In this document: in pieces, positions 24,869 to 37,399 of the stretch
Numbering within the stretch: the stretch's first letter is position 1
How the letters are laid out: each line of letters begins with the position of its first letter
Source of the DNA: Nicotiana tabacum
Lineage: Eukaryota > Streptophyta > Magnoliopsida > Solanales > Solanaceae
DNA: 64,000 nt
Direction: 5' to 3'
NCBI RefSeq assembly: GCF_000715075.1
Contig: NC_134089.1
Location: 65,330,697-65,394,696, forward strand
Notes under the pieces: generated by a model
The model's database searches: none
What the model was told of the DNA's origin: nothing
What the model saw: the letters and a program-made list of their open reading frames with translations, nothing else
Made by a program: the position numbers and the translations under genes

Positions 24869-25440
24869 AGGGTGTATTTGATATGAAGGAAAATATTTTT
24901 CGAAAAATATTTTCTAAATTTTTCATGTTTGGTTGGCTTAAATGTTTTGAAAAATATTTTTCCCCAATTGAAAGAAAATATTTTTCTTATTAAGAGAAGG
25001 AAAATATTTTCCAAACTCCTTCTTAATCTTTCCCACCCTATTCCCCATCCCCACCAACCCAACCCATACCCACCTACCCACCCAACCCCAACCCCCACCC
25101 CACCCCTCACCCCACCCTAAATAAAAATATTATTAATACTACTTTCTTTTTATGTTATAGATAAATTTTTTTTTTGTATTTCAACAAATGAGTATTTTTT
25201 TATATGATATAAAAAAATATTTTTTTTTCATTTCAACAAAACATACTTTCTTTTTATAGAAAAAATATTTTCTTTCATTTCAACAAAAAAGTATTTTCTT
25301 TTCATGAGTAATTTTTTTTTATTTCAACAAAATAAGTATTTTCTTTTTATAATATAGAAAAAATATTTTTTTTATTTCAATAAAATAATTATTTTATTTT
25401 CATGTTGTAGAGAGTACTTTTTTTTTCAACCAAAAAAAGA
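24869..25440. repeat. Low-complexity region with degenerate AT-rich repeats
   Basis: The left part (24869-25015) has repeated GAAAATATTTTTC words and inverted copies, like the tips of a common Solanaceae hAT-type miniature element (GTGTATTTGATATGAAGGA), but no second terminus was found. 25025-25120 is a C-rich run. From 25141 to 25440 a 50-60-bp unit containing ATTTCAACAAAA and AGTATTTTCTTTT is repeated about five times with variation. Confidence 0.55.
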
Positions 25441-25635
25441 ATATTTTGTTTTTAGTTATGGAGAACAAATATTAACATTATTTTTGCGTAAAAAAGTAAA
25501 ACAACACATTAGTTCCTTTGTATTTGTGTGAAGTATAGAAGTAAAACAATATCTCATGGTTCCCACTAGGAATAAAATTTGCACAAAAAATTATAGAAGT
25601 ATATTATGAGTACTAAATTAACGTACACTCGGTAA
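25441..25635. other. Non-coding AT-rich sequence
   Basis: Nothing recognised. Confidence 0.4.
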
Positions 25636-26237
25636 GTACAATGACCCGGCCGGCCGTTTTATATATTTGAGTTTTGTTCCCCTATTTGATGTTCTTCGTA
25701 CGTATATTTGATGTTTGATGTTTTACGGGGATGGTTGGGGTTGATTTTGAAAAGGTTTGAGAGTGTTTGGAACACTTAATTTTGTTTTTGGAAGCTTAAG
25801 ATGTAAGAGTATACCAAGGTTTGGCTTTTGAGTGGACAATCGCGAATTAGTATTTTGATGACTTCAATAGGTTCGTGTAATGATTTTGGACTTAGACATA
25901 TATTTAGATTTGGATTTGGAGGTTCCTATGATGCTTTGACTCTATTTGCAGAAAGTTGGCAATTTGAAGGTTTAGACAGTTCACAAGTTTGACCAGGAGT
26001 TGACTTCAATGGTATCAGATTCGGATTATTATTTAGAAACATGGAATAGGTTAGTGTAGTCATTTTTTATAACCTATGTACAAAGTTTGAATGTAATCCA
26101 GGTTGGTTAGGCTTGAATCAGACGCTAAGTTAGAAGTTTGGAAGATCTTGAACTTAAGAGAATTTCAACTTGTTCTTTGATCTTCCATTCGTTGATGTGA
26201 TGTTATTGTATGTATTGAAGGCTTTGGATAGGTCCGG
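25636..26237 (+). repeat. Gypsy LTR fragment, truncated by the next LTR
   Basis: It starts with AATGACCCGGCCGG, similar to the start of the LTR at 26238 (TGTAACGACCCGTCCGG). The following words also match loosely, for example GGGTTGATTTTG and the AACACTTA region. The two are related but diverged family members, one inserted next to or into the other. No right end is seen. Confidence 0.6.
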
Positions 26238-28475
26238 TGTAACGACCCGTCCGGTCTTTTGAGTATTATATTCCCGTTTCTTAATTTATTGCTTATTCAA
26301 TGTTTGTTTGTTCTTATGTGACTTGCCGGGGTGGTTAGTTTGATTTCGGAGATGTTACAGAATGAATTAGGACACTTAGTCCCAACGTTGGAAGCATAAG
26401 TTAAAAGAGTTGATCAGATATTGATTTATGTGTAAATAACTCCGTAATAGAGTTTTGATGGTTTCAATAGCTCCGTATGGTAATTTTAGACTTAGGAGTG
26501 TGTCCGAATATTGATTTTGAGGTCCATAAGTCGTTTTGGCTTGAATTGGCAAAAGTTGGAAAGTTGAATGTTTGGAAAGTTATGAAATTTGACTAAGAGT
26601 TGACTTTGTTGTTACCGAGCTCAGATTTTGGTTCCGTACATTAGAATAGGTTCGTTGTCTCATTTATGATTTGTGTGAAAAATTTGAGGTCAATCGGAGT
26701 TGGTTTGATAGGTTTCGGCATCGATTGTAGAAGTTGAAAATCCATTAGTTTCATCAAGCCTGAATTGGGGTGCGATTCGTGTTTTTTTGATGTTGTTTGA
26801 TATGATTTGAGGCCTTGACTAAGTTCGAATCATGTTGTAGGGGCCTCGGGCGTGATTCAAATCAAGTTCGGCTTCATTTTGGACTTTGTTGGAGTGTTGG
26901 TTTTTTTATCTGGTTTCCTCCTTTTCGATTGCAAAGAAAGAGCGCAATTGCAAAGAGTTATTGATGGCAGCTGGAATTTATTCATTGCGTTCATGATACT
27001 AGGTATGTGTTAGAGAAGCTTTGAGGTCTCAAGTCATTGCGGTCACGGGATGGTTCACACGTTCGCGTAGAGGAGTGGTATGCTGGAGCGTCAGGCTTTA
27101 AACGTATGCGATCGCGTAAGTTTGCACGCGTTCGTGAAGGGTCAGGTCAGGTAAGCATCGTGTTCGCGACATTATTTTTGTGTTCGCATAGGCTATTTTG
27201 GAGGGCATTGATTATTTGTTGTTCGCAATTGCGAGGGGCTTTCTACGACTGCGAACAGGAAGATCTGGGCAACTGATTTAAAAATTCAAATTGAGGGTTA
27301 GAGTTATTATTTCATATTTTTAGTTGTAGACCCCGATTTTGAGTGATTCTTGAAGGGATTTTCAAGGGGTTGATTGGGCTAAGTTGTTCTAACTCGGATT
27401 TGGTTAATATACATGAATCTATCATTATGTTTACCATTAAATTAGTGTTTTGAGTTGAAAAATTTGGAAAAGAATTGTAGAAACTTCATAAACTATATTT
27501 TGAGGATTTGAAAGGTGATTTGAGGTCGGTATTGGATGATTTTGGTATGGTTAGACTCGTTATTGAATGCGTTTTCAGATTTTATAATGTTTGTCGGATT
27601 CTGAGACGTGGGTTTGGGGTTGACCTTTTGGGTTGACTTTTTGACTTTGGTTAAAGAACTTAACTTTATCATATGGAATAGATTCCTATAGCTTATATTG
27701 ATTGTATTAAATTGTTTGTGGCTAGATTTGAGTCATTCGGAGGCCAATTCGCGAGGCAAGTGCTTGTTGGAGTAGGGATTTACGTGGTTTGAGATAACTA
27801 ACACTTCTAAACTTGGTACTAAGGGTATAAATTCCTGAACTACGTGTTATGTAGTTGGTGTTGAGGTGACACACATGCTAGGTGACGGGTGTGTGGGCGT
27901 GCACCATGGTAATTGTGACTCGGTTGATTCCGTGGTACTATGTAGTTATCAAATCTGGTTGTTATTCATGTAACCTCAATGTGTTAGAGAAATTGAGCTG
28001 TGATCCATGTTATAAATAATTTTTAGGTTATATGCTGGTACTGTTGGGACCCACCGAGGTCGTTTCTGCTGTTGAGTTATTTGCTTAAATTACAACTATG
28101 TACTTAGTCACATTCATCATTTGCATATTATACCTCAGTCTCTGCTATAATTTATTGTTATATCATGAATCATTTTTTGAGCTGATTGGCATGAGATTTG
28201 TGAGCCCGAGAGACTAGAGAGATTGATGATTGAGTTGAGACCGTGGACCTGATTGTGAGTGATATTTATGGGATTGGGCTGCACGTCGCAACAAGATTTA
28301 TTGATTCATAATGGGATCGAGTTGCACGCTGCAGTATGCCATGTTGGCTTATATTAGCACTTGGGCAAGATCCGTCCCTCCGAAGTCTGACATACCAGCA
28401 GTAAGCACATATACCGTTGAGTGTTGTGCGAGTGCTGAGTGCGAGTGCCGACTACGAGTGTCGAGCGATTGAGAG
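26238..28475 (+). repeat. Gypsy LTR, first of three pieces
   Basis: It begins TGTAACGACCCG and continues with the sequence style of Tekay/Del-like LTRs, including a CG-rich part at 27030-27260 and GGTGACGGGTGTGTGG-type words near 27890. At 28475 it is cut by the giant Ogre-like element. Its sequence resumes at 51960 and again at 55946. The LTR therefore hosts at least two independent insertions. Confidence 0.75.
28471..28475. repeat. Target-site duplication GAGAG, left copy
   Basis: GAGAG precedes the left LTR of the giant element and recurs at 51960-51964 directly after its right LTR. Confidence 0.9.
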
Positions 28476-30273
28476 TGTCACACCTCTTTTTTGCGCGCCT
28501 ACCCCGAAGGATAAATGCGTGAGGGAGTTTTTCCAATTTAAGTGACATTATTCGAAAATGGGATTATTTATTTATTTCAGAGTCGACACATGGGAAAGGT
28601 TTGGATTTTGGTGTCCCAAGTCACCAGTTTATCTTGAATCCCAATTCGAGGAAAATATTCGACTTTCCAAATGAAGTCTGCGAACCAGAAATTCTAAGTA
28701 AGGAATTCTGTTGACCCGAGGGAAGGTGTTAGGCCCCCCCCGAATCCCGTGATTCTAGCACAGTCGCTTAAATTGTTGTAGTGGCTAAATATTTGATTTT
28801 TATACATGTTATGACTTGTATGCTTTTATTAAGTTTAAAACGCTTTTATTATTATTTTTTAATAGAATTGCAACGTCATGAAAATGCATCTCGAACCATG
28901 TCACAATCAATGCACCCGTGGTTGTTAATACGTTCCGACTCCGTTGACATTTGGATTTGGGTCACATAAATGCGCACCCGTATTTAAGGAAATAATTTTA
29001 TTAAAGACGTGCCCTAAGCGACTAGCGTAGTGTTATTTTAAGAAGAGGCCGTGAAAATTCGCTAAACGGCCAACTCCGAAGTCCAACCAATTATTGTATA
29101 CGTTTATTGAGGGCTCCGTGATTTGTAATTTATTTGGCGAGGCGCGCCTCTTTTTTATTTTTTATTTGAAAGCCAAACTAAAAGCAAACTACAATTTTTT
29201 ATTTTTATTGCTCTCTAACCATAGAAGAAGAAACCTTAATTATTTGACCTATTTGAAAGAAAATAAATCCTTATAAATCCATTTCAGATCAGCCAAGCCC
29301 AATAACTAAATGAATAAAAATATATCCTTTAGCGACTCGTTCAAAACGGCCCATATTGTGTTCACAAAGGGGGACTGGACGGTTTGAGCCCATAGTGAGC
29401 CCAGAAACATGACAAAGGTTTCAATTTCGAGGCCTGCCAGTGTTTTATGCCCAAACAAACCCCTTTTGATTCAAATTGCGCGCTAGTCCTCAATCAACGG
29501 ACACTCAAACCATTCAATTCATTTAACAGTGCGCATATATGGTGAACGTGAACATTAATTTCATTTATAAAGGGGTAGGGATGAGATGGTCTTTTAACAT
29601 GCGAATGCAACGTGTATTATTTCAGATAGGAGATGTATCTAGTGCTTTTGAATCCAAACGTATATAGTTGTATAAACCCAGCAATCCAAATTAAAACTCA
29701 ACTTCATGCTATTAACTAACAAACTACGTAGGTCATTGATGGATTCCCTTAAGCACGGATTAAATTATGACTCATTGTCTATGAATAAAGTATCTAATGC
29801 TAAATGAATTTGAATCATATTAAAACTATACTAAGCAACTATATTAATACCAATTCCCATTTACGCCAGCCCAAAACAATCCAAAACTAAATGCAAATGA
29901 TTTGAAGTTAGTCCACTACTTGACTGTTTGATGATTAATTGTAATATGCAGATCAGGAATCAGTTAATTCTGTTGCTGACTTTCAATTAAACTAATGACG
30001 TTATTAAGATTATTAACTACACAAAATTCCAGCAACTATATAGTCCATTAACAGTCCAAAGCAAATCAAATTATACAATAGCTGTCCCAAACAAGTACCA
30101 ACCAAAACTAAGTTGTATTAAGTAATTACACATCAACTAATATCTATTTTTTGAAACATAAGTACAGGGTAAGCTACATGAGCACAGAGGCAAAGCATGA
30201 GTATTTCCATTTCTTCATCTTTCAAGTCAGATATACATCAAATCTCAATTCGAGTGCGTACCTGGATGTTGAA

Positions 30274-30309
<36 letters not shown>

Positions 30310-32679
30310 GAAGATCAACAAAAGCAATATGGCAACAGTAACACAGCAAATAACAACAGCAACAACAGCAGTAACAACCAGCAGAATGGAACCCAGTGAA
30401 CAAACCAGAAATGTCCCAATGAAAAAGTACCAATAACCAACCAAAAACAGACTCGGGAAACTCAGTTGAGACCCGGAAATAACAATGTTAATCACAGGCA
30501 GAAACAGGTGAATCCGAAACACAATGGAACAATAGTTTATGATTTTCGAACACTCAAAGAAAACTCTATTGTCTTAGGTTCTAAGAATCTGAAAAGGTTT
30601 TTCTTTTGCTTTTGTTTGTTATCTATCTCCAACTCTAGTTCAAGAAATAGACTCTCTTCGGTTCTAAAAAAAAAAAATCCCTTTTCTTGTCCAAAATCCA
30701 GTCCATTTAAAGACTAGGATTGGCCATCCTCCTTCAAACATTTCACTTTTCAGCCTGTTTTTTTATTCCCTTCTCATGTGCATTTCTACCTTTTTATCAT
30801 CAAACCCATGCTGTTACTGATTTTCCACTAGTAAAGTCATTAGGCTAACTCAAGTAGTCCCCTTTTCACTAGTTAATTCAAAAACCTGTCAGTCTTTTAA
30901 CTGGCCATTTCTATTTTAAAATTAAACCCCATGCTATTTCTGATTTCCAGCCACTAAAGGCACTTAACACATTATCACTCCCACTATTGATCCCTATTTT
31001 ATTAATTAGCTTAGTGGTATATTAGTATTAAACTGACAGACCATTAAAACTGAACAATTTGCAGGTTTCTAACATCCCAATCTGTTAAAACTAATTGACG
31101 ACATTTATCCAATCGACATATGAATTACAACATAGACAGTCAATAGCTAATGATCAGAATCGAACAACACACATAGGTGATTCAAGTTGTACTAACAAAA
31201 ACAGGGAATTACCCTGGAAACTAATTAATCGACCAAACTCATTCCAATCGATTATATAGTTTAACATATACACTTAACAATGAACAGACGAAAATTTCGA
31301 CCAATAATAGGTCTGATTTGGAGAAGAAGAAGAACAAAGCATAGAAATTGGAAATAAAATCATTCTATCCACACAAACGAATAACAAAACAAACAAAAAT
31401 AGAACAAACAGAAAGGGAAAAAGAAATACCTCAAGTAAACTAGATGACCCAGGTCTGAACTCAGACTCGACCTTTTTGAGGTCGAATGGACCTTAATCAA
31501 GTGTTCTCAATGGAGAACACTTCGACCAAGGTCTATTAGACCACAAACCTCTGCTAATTTAGAAAAATTCCTGGTTCTTGGATTTTAGGGTTCTTGGGGC
31601 TCAGATTAGGGGTTCAAGCTTTTTTGGTTTGATTCGAACCAAACCAGGCTTGGTTTGGTCACGAGGGAGGTCAGGGGAGTAACTGGTGTGCATTTGGGAT
31701 CAGTTAGTATAAGTTGAGGTTTGGCTCGAATCTTCAGATGAAGATTCGAGACGATGTAGGTTGATTCGAGCCAAACGGTTTGTAGATTCGTGTCCAGGGG
31801 TCGAGGTGCACTAGGGGTGTTAATTTGGTGGTCACCAGCATCGTTGCCGCCGGGTTTCAGGCTTAGGGTTCAACGGCGGCTAGGGTTTGCTGATGGTTTC
31901 GTCTCCGAGTTGATAGAGACGAAGGGGTACAGGGGGGTGTTTGGTTCCGGGGGCGTGAGGTGAGAGAGCAGGGTTTATATACGGGACGGGGGAGTTGAAT
32001 TTCGGCCGTTGGATCATTGATGATCAACGGCCTTGATCTTTTCACTTAAGGGGACGACGTCATTTGGTCTCGCGTGGAGACTGGGTCGGTCTTTGGGTGA
32101 AATGGGTCGGGTGTCTGGGAAAGCCTGGAGCCGTTAGATGAAGTGAGATGAACGGTTCAGATCAAATACACCTAAACGACGTCGTTTGGAAGCCCAGGTC
32201 GTGGACTGGGTCAATGTAATGGATTGGGCCTGATTTTCAATTGAATTTTTTGGCCCAAATCCGGTATTTTCTTCCTTTTTCATTCTTTTAATTCAAACAA
32301 AAGTTCCTAATTAAATTAAAAACCAAATTTAAACTACACAAATATTAATTAATATTCAACAATAATTAACACACAAATTAAAACGTTTAGTTAAAATAAA
32401 TCACACAATGACGACAGATAGAATAAAAATGCATATTTTGTGATTTTCCCCTTGAAAACCAAATTATGGTTTAATTAATTCTTAAATGCACAATTAAATC
32501 CTAAATATGCATGCGACCCGTATTTTTGTATTTTTAAATTAACTACGACAAGGTAAACATTTACGGACAAAACAATTACCAAAATGTCACATAAATTCTC
32601 AAAATTGTACCCAAAGGTAACCCTTTTTTTTCGATTTCTTTTGGAGTAATTTCCATGAAGCAAAAATCACGTGCTCACA
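28476..32679 (-). repeat. 3' LTR of Ogre-like element
   Basis: It starts TGTCACACCTC and ends GTGCTCACA. It aligns over its full length with 47792-51959, with a few percent mismatches by eye and small indels. It contains a (CAA)n tract at about 30276-30312, which is different in the other LTR. The TATA-like word TATATAAA on the minus strand is at 31974-31981. Open frames here, including a Gln-rich one at 30151-30399, come from the microsatellite. Confidence 0.93.
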
Positions 32680-32696
32680 GCTGCCCCTCTTTGTCC
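32680..32696 (-). other. Polypurine tract of Ogre-like element
   Basis: The minus strand reads ACAAAGAGGGGCAGC directly before the 3' LTR. A purine-rich run at this place primes plus-strand DNA synthesis. Confidence 0.75.
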
Positions 32697-33400
32697 GAAA
32701 ATGCGAAGAGTTTTTGCGCAAAGATAAAGTGAGCGGATACTAGCGATTTTTGCCCGTTGGAATACTCCGTGTGAAGCAATTTTTTTTGAAAGATTTGACC
32801 GAACCTTTGCTTCAGAGGTTTCCTACATATCCTGGGCTAAACATGAATCAGGTCAATGTAGTTCGGGAAGTTTTGGTAGCTGGGACTACCAGGAGCTGTG
32901 GTTATACTGTTACCGATGTTGCTGCTGTTGCTACTGCTTGTTGACCTCCTTATTACACCAAAAGGGAAAATCGAAGCTAAACTAGCTATGTCTATCAACT
33001 ATGAGTTACAAGATTCCTATCTACAATTCTTTTGAAACTTGATCTTGGGTCTTAGCTGATTTTGCTGTAGACTTCGATCTGAATCTTGATGCTCGCAAGC
33101 TGTAGGTACTTGTTTATTTCTGCAGCATTGAGTAAGACAGGATTGGCGGAGCTTGTGACTTCTATAAGATTTTGAGCAATCCGCACCTTTGTTTGTTCCA
33201 GTATTTGGGCTCATCTTCTTTTGTTCTTATCTTCCTTTATTTTATTCTGGATTGAGACTCACTCCATAGGTCATCTCGATCCCTGTGCCTCGAGGTCAAA
33301 CCTGCTCAGACAACGAAACAAACAAACGAACGAAATTTTTCTGCCCCAGTTTCACTAGGAAAATTTCGTGAGTTAATTGCCATAAAAATCTACAGAATTG
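32697..33400 (-). other. 3' untranslated region near the LTR
   Basis: It holds structured motif copy E (32802-32867) and otherwise no gene. A short plus-strand frame at 32750-32944 is chance. Confidence 0.5.
32802..32867. repeat. Two-hairpin structured motif, copy E
   Basis: The first hairpin has AACC (32802-32805) and GGTT (32817-32820). The second has CTACA (32823-32827) pairing with TGTAG (32857-32861). The latter is a compensatory change from the CTACG/CGTAG of the other copies. GAATCA and TTCGGG are kept. The inner stem is weak here. Confidence 0.7.
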
Positions 33401-33429
33401 ATGAGGGGATTGGAAACCTCAAGTCTAAA

Positions 33430-33715
33430 AGACGCGACTCAGGGACTGGAGCCCTAATGTTTGCAAAAGGGAAAAACGCTCAACTCAGGGATTGGAGCCC
33501 TAATATTGGCTAAAGGAAACTTGCTCAAACTCAGGGATTGGAGCCCTAATGTCGGCTAAAAGAAAATTGCTCAACTCAGGGATTGGAGCCCTAATGTCGG
33601 CTAAAAGAAAAATTGCTCAACTCAGGGATTGGAGCCCAAATGTCGGCTAAAGGAAAATTGCTCAACTCAGGGATTGTTGCCCTAATGTCGGCTACAGGAA
33701 AATTGCTCAGCTCAG
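33430..33715. repeat. 46-bp tandem repeat array
   Basis: About six units of roughly 45-46 bp with the core CTCAGGGATTGGAGCCCTAA followed by GTCGGCTAAA and a short A-rich stretch. Unit starts at 33570 and 33616 give a 46-bp spacing. It passes without a gap into the 69-bp array and shares its core. Confidence 0.9.
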
Positions 33716-34580
33716 GGATTGGAGCCCTAATGTTGGTAAAGGCAACTAGGGAATGGAGGCCCTATGTCTAGAATCTCAACTCAGGGATTGGAGCCCTAAT
33801 ATTGGTAAAGGCGACTAGGGAATGGAGGCCCTATGTCTAAAATCTCAACTCAGGGATTGGAGCCCTAATGTTGGCAAAGGTGACTAGGTAATGGATGCCC
33901 TATGTCTAGAATCTCAACTCAGGGATTGGAGCCCTAATGTTGGCAAAGGTGACTAGGGAATGGAGGCCCTATGTCTAGAATCTCAACTCAGGGATTGGAG
34001 CCCTAATGTTGGCAAAGGTGACTAGGGAATGAAGGCCCTATGTCTAGAATCTCAACTCAGGGATTGGAGACCTAATGTTGGTAAAGGCAACTAGGGAATG
34101 GAGGCCCTATGTCTAGAATTTCAACTCAGGGATTGGAGCCCTAATATTGCTAAAGGCGACTAGGGAATGGAGGCCCTATGTCTAAAATCTCAACTTAGGG
34201 ATTGGAGCCCTAATGTTGGTAAAGGTGACTAGGGAATGGAGGCCCTATGTCTAGAATCTCAACTCAGGGATTGGAGCCCTAATATTGGCAAAGGTGACTA
34301 GGCAATGGAGGCCCTATGTATAAAATCTCAACTTAGGGATTGGAGCCCTAATGTTGGTAAAGGCGACTAGGGAATGGAAGCCCTATGTCTAAAATCTCAA
34401 CTTAGGGATTGGAGCCCTAATGTTGGCAAAGGTGACTAGAGAATGGAGGCCCTATGTCTAAAATCTCAACTTAGGGATTGGAGCCCTAATATTGGTAAAG
34501 GCGACTAGGGAATGGAGGCCCTGTGTCTAAAATCTCAATTTAGGGATTGGAGCCCTAATATTGGCGAAAAATAGGTTGAT
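33716..34580. repeat. 69-bp tandem repeat array, about 12 copies
   Basis: The core CAGGGATTGG occurs at 33782, 33851 and 33920, an exact 69-bp period that continues to about 34550. Each unit holds GGAGCCCTAA and then GACTAGGGAATGGAGGCCC. The array lies between integrase and the 3' LTR, the known hypervariable region of Ogre elements and a source of satellite DNA in other plants. Confidence 0.95.
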
Positions 34581-35455
34581 ATTGGGGATTCTAAACTAAC
34601 CCCTTTTTGGAATTTTCTTCTTATTTCTCTTTTTTTTGTTTAAATTATTTTTTGTTCAGTAAAAATGCAGGAAAGAATTTGGAGGAGACTTCCCTTTTGG
34701 GTTGATTCCTTGCTGCAAAGCTGTTTCTTGCACTTGTGCATTTCTTTTCCCTCTTGGTTGCATCTGCTTCTTGCACGGTTGCTTTGGATTGCACCTGTTT
34801 CAATTTTCCAAAGAAAGAACAATTGTCAGTTTGAAAACGGTGGTTGGTTCGGTGGCCTTGATCATTCCAATTGCTTGGTCCCGGCCTCATTTCTGTTGAG
34901 AAACTTCGCCATTGATTGGCTTCAAAGGCGACCCCCTTTCAAACTGATAAGACTCAGATTTCAGGATTTCATGATGACTTGCCCGTGTAAGGCTTTGGTT
35001 TTCCTTCCGCTTTCCAGACCTTTGCCTTTTACTTTCTTCTCTTTTTTTCTTTTTTTTTTCAATGCCTTTACTTTGGAGGTAATCAAACATCATGATCAGT
35101 CGGGATTGGACCGACGCACCACTGAGGCTGGGTATTTTCTTCACCTCTTGCCAGACGGAGCTTTGTGAAACCGGTCTTGCCACCTTTTCTTTCTAACACA
35201 TTTTGGAATTTAGGGTTAAGCCAAAATTGATTCAAGGAAAGGTAAACAAAGAGCGGAAAAACGAATTTAAAAGAGAAGCGTCCCTTTCGGGGAAAACGAA
35301 GAACTCATCTGAGGTGCATGCCGACTTAAAACTAACATAACATGCCTTTTGGACTAGATGCCCGAACCTCACGAACTTGCATTTCCTCATGAACCAAACG
35401 GATCTATGTTTCCCAACCAGGGAACCTTGCCAGAACTTTCTGTGGTGAAATTATC
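34581..35455 (-). other. 3' untranslated region of Ogre-like element, no gene
   Basis: It contains poly-T runs near 34630 and 35040. A plus-strand open frame of 167 codons (34665-35168) exists but is rich in Leu, Phe and Ser with no domain that I know. Confidence 0.4.
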
Positions 35456-35660
35456 TTTTCGGCCGACAGCGCCCTTTGCAGGTTTTCGCTAGTCGACCTC
35501 TCTCATTTTTCTTCTCACCGTCGCCTTATAGCACTCTTTACAAGTTTTCACTAAACAGGCTCTCTCATTTTCAGTTTTTCTGCTCGCCCTCGCCTTATGG
35601 CGCCCGTGTGGGTTTTCACCAATAAGACTCTCTCATTTTATTTCTCTCATTTTTATTCTA
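35456..35660. repeat. Degenerate 60-65-bp repeat, three copies
   Basis: Units at about 35465, 35525 and 35588 share CTCGCCTTATGGCGC-like and GGTTTTCACTA-like words, each followed by CTCTCTCATTTT. Confidence 0.75.
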
Positions 35661-35862
35661 TCAGATCCAAGTAAATGTGTCCTCTAATCATTGAACATTC
35701 TCATTGATTGATCAGAAGGACTTGAAAGGATTTGGGTAAAAAAATGATTTGGATTGACTTACAACTTTGGAACCATTCAAAATGGGATTACCGCGGGACC
35801 ATTACCACATCTGCCCCAGTTTCAGTTTTGAGGGAATTTGGATTTTTATTTTGGTGTGACTG

Positions 35863-35920
35863 AACCCCAAGGAGAGGTTGCCTACGTATCCTTTCGGAAT
35901 CAAGTCAAACGTAGTTCAGG
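35863..35920. repeat. Two-hairpin structured motif, copy D
   Basis: AACC (35863-35866) pairs with GGTT (35876-35879). CTACG (35882-35886) pairs with CGTAG (35910-35914). A short inner stem TCC/GGA closes the loop TTTC (35889-35898). It lies just after the integrase end in sense orientation. Confidence 0.75.
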
Positions 35921-36083
35921 CTAATCATTTTTTTTAGGTTTCAACGGTGCTTTTGGATTCCAAAGAGGGTAGCCAAAGAAATGTAATCGGCTCAAAGGGT
36001 TTGTATAAAGAGTTGATAGTGTTTGGGTAGCGGGAATAAAGCCTTCATCATCTCAATTGTGCCAACACATCACCGAAGTAAAC

Positions 36084-37399
36084 TCAGACATAGTACCTTT
36101 TGACTGCATCCGCGTTCACAGCTGTTTCAGGATCATTTCCTTCAATATCACCCAGATACAATGCTCCTCTTGGCAATATCTTCCTGATGATGTACAGAGC
36201 TTTCCAATTAGGAGCAAATTTTCCTTTCGCTTCCTGGTTATGTGGAAGAATGCGCCTTAACACTAGTTGAGCTACCTCAAAATTCCTGGGTCGCACTTTC
36301 TTGTTGTAAGCACAGGCCATTCTTTGTTGGTACAACTGCCCGTGACAGACCACAGCCATTCGCTTTTCATCAATTATGGTCAACTGCTCCAATCGAGTCT
36401 TAACCCATTCGTTATCTTCAATTTTTGCTTCAACAATGGTTCGGAGCGAAGGAATTTCTACCTCTGCCAGTATCACAACCTCGATCCTATAAACCAACAA
36501 GTATGGGGTTTCCCCTACTGATGTGCATACTGTAGTGCGATATCCCAGTAAGGCAAAAGGTAACTGTTCATGCCATTGTCTGGAACTCTGGATTGTCTTC
36601 CTCAAAATCTTCTTGATGTTTTTGTTTGCTGCTTCAACAGCGCCATTGGCCTTGGGCCGATAAGGAGTGGAGTTCCTATGCGTTATTTTGAAATGTTCGC
36701 ATACATCCTCCATCAAGTGACTATTCGGGTTTGCCGTGTTATCTGTGATGATAGTTGCAGGAATACCGAAACGACAGATAAGATTTGAATGTACAAAATC
36801 CACCACGGATTTCTTAGTGACCGATTTGAGAGTGACCGCTTCGACCCATTTTGTGAAGTAATCAATAGCGACCAATATGAATCTGTGTCCATTTGAGGCT
36901 TTTGGCTCGATTGGCCCAATGACGTCCATGCCCCAAGCAACAAATGGCCAAGGTGCAGACATGGGATGCAGTTCTGTGGGAGGTGCATGAATCAAATCAC
37001 CGTGCACCTGACACTGATGACACTTTCGAACGAAACTAAAACAGTCCTTTTCCATGGTCATCCAGTAATAACCCGCTCGAAGGATTTTCTTTGCTAAAAC
37101 ATACCCATTCATGTGGGGCCCACATACTCCCATGTGTACCTCATGCATGATTCTTCCAGCCTCTTCTGCGTCAACACATCTCAACAAATTGAGATCCAGG
37201 GTTCTTTTATACAATACCTCGCCGCTCAAAAAGAATCCATTCGCATGTCGCCTAATAGTTCTCTTCTGAACTCCAGTAGCATGTTCGGGGTAATCTTGTG
37301 TTTTCAAGAACCTCTTAACATCATGGTACCATGGCTGGGTACTTGGTCCCGCCTCGATTACATTACAGTAACCGTGTCCTTCCCTGATTTGGATTTCCA
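36084..37399 (-). pseudogene. Integrase of Ogre-like element
   Basis: It is the longest intact stretch of the polyprotein and ends at a stop at 36084. The zinc-binding part has H-E-V-H, G-P-H and K-C-H-Q-C. The catalytic core has W-G-M-D-V-I-G-P (first Asp), I-I-T-D-N (second Asp) and N-G-A-V-E-A-A-N-K (Glu). The residue after T-D-N is Thr where Gly is usual, a likely point mutation. The C-terminal region reads K-K-V-R-P-R-N-F, L-V-L-R and G-K-F-A-P-N-W. The domain itself has no stop. Confidence 0.93.

Noticed and set aside
24826..25120. Pro/Gly-rich ORFs on both strands
   Set aside because: They come from the C-rich run at 25025-25120.
26238..28475. Host gene between the LINE and the giant element
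   Set aside because: The sequence is LTR-like throughout and the longest frame (27037-27276) lies in a CG-rich LTR part.
30151..30399. Gln/Asn-rich ORF
   Set aside because: It is a product of the (CAA)n microsatellite within the LTR and is not kept in the other LTR.
33430..34580. Regular repeats that could suggest a CRISPR array
   Set aside because: Units are contiguous and repeat as a whole with no unique spacers. The context is a plant retrotransposon.
34665..35168. Plus-strand ORF of 167 codons in the Ogre 3' region
   Set aside because: It has low complexity (Leu/Phe/Ser-rich), overlaps T-rich tracts, and shows no known domain. It is opposite to the element sense and not clearly related to the antisense ORF of Tat elements.
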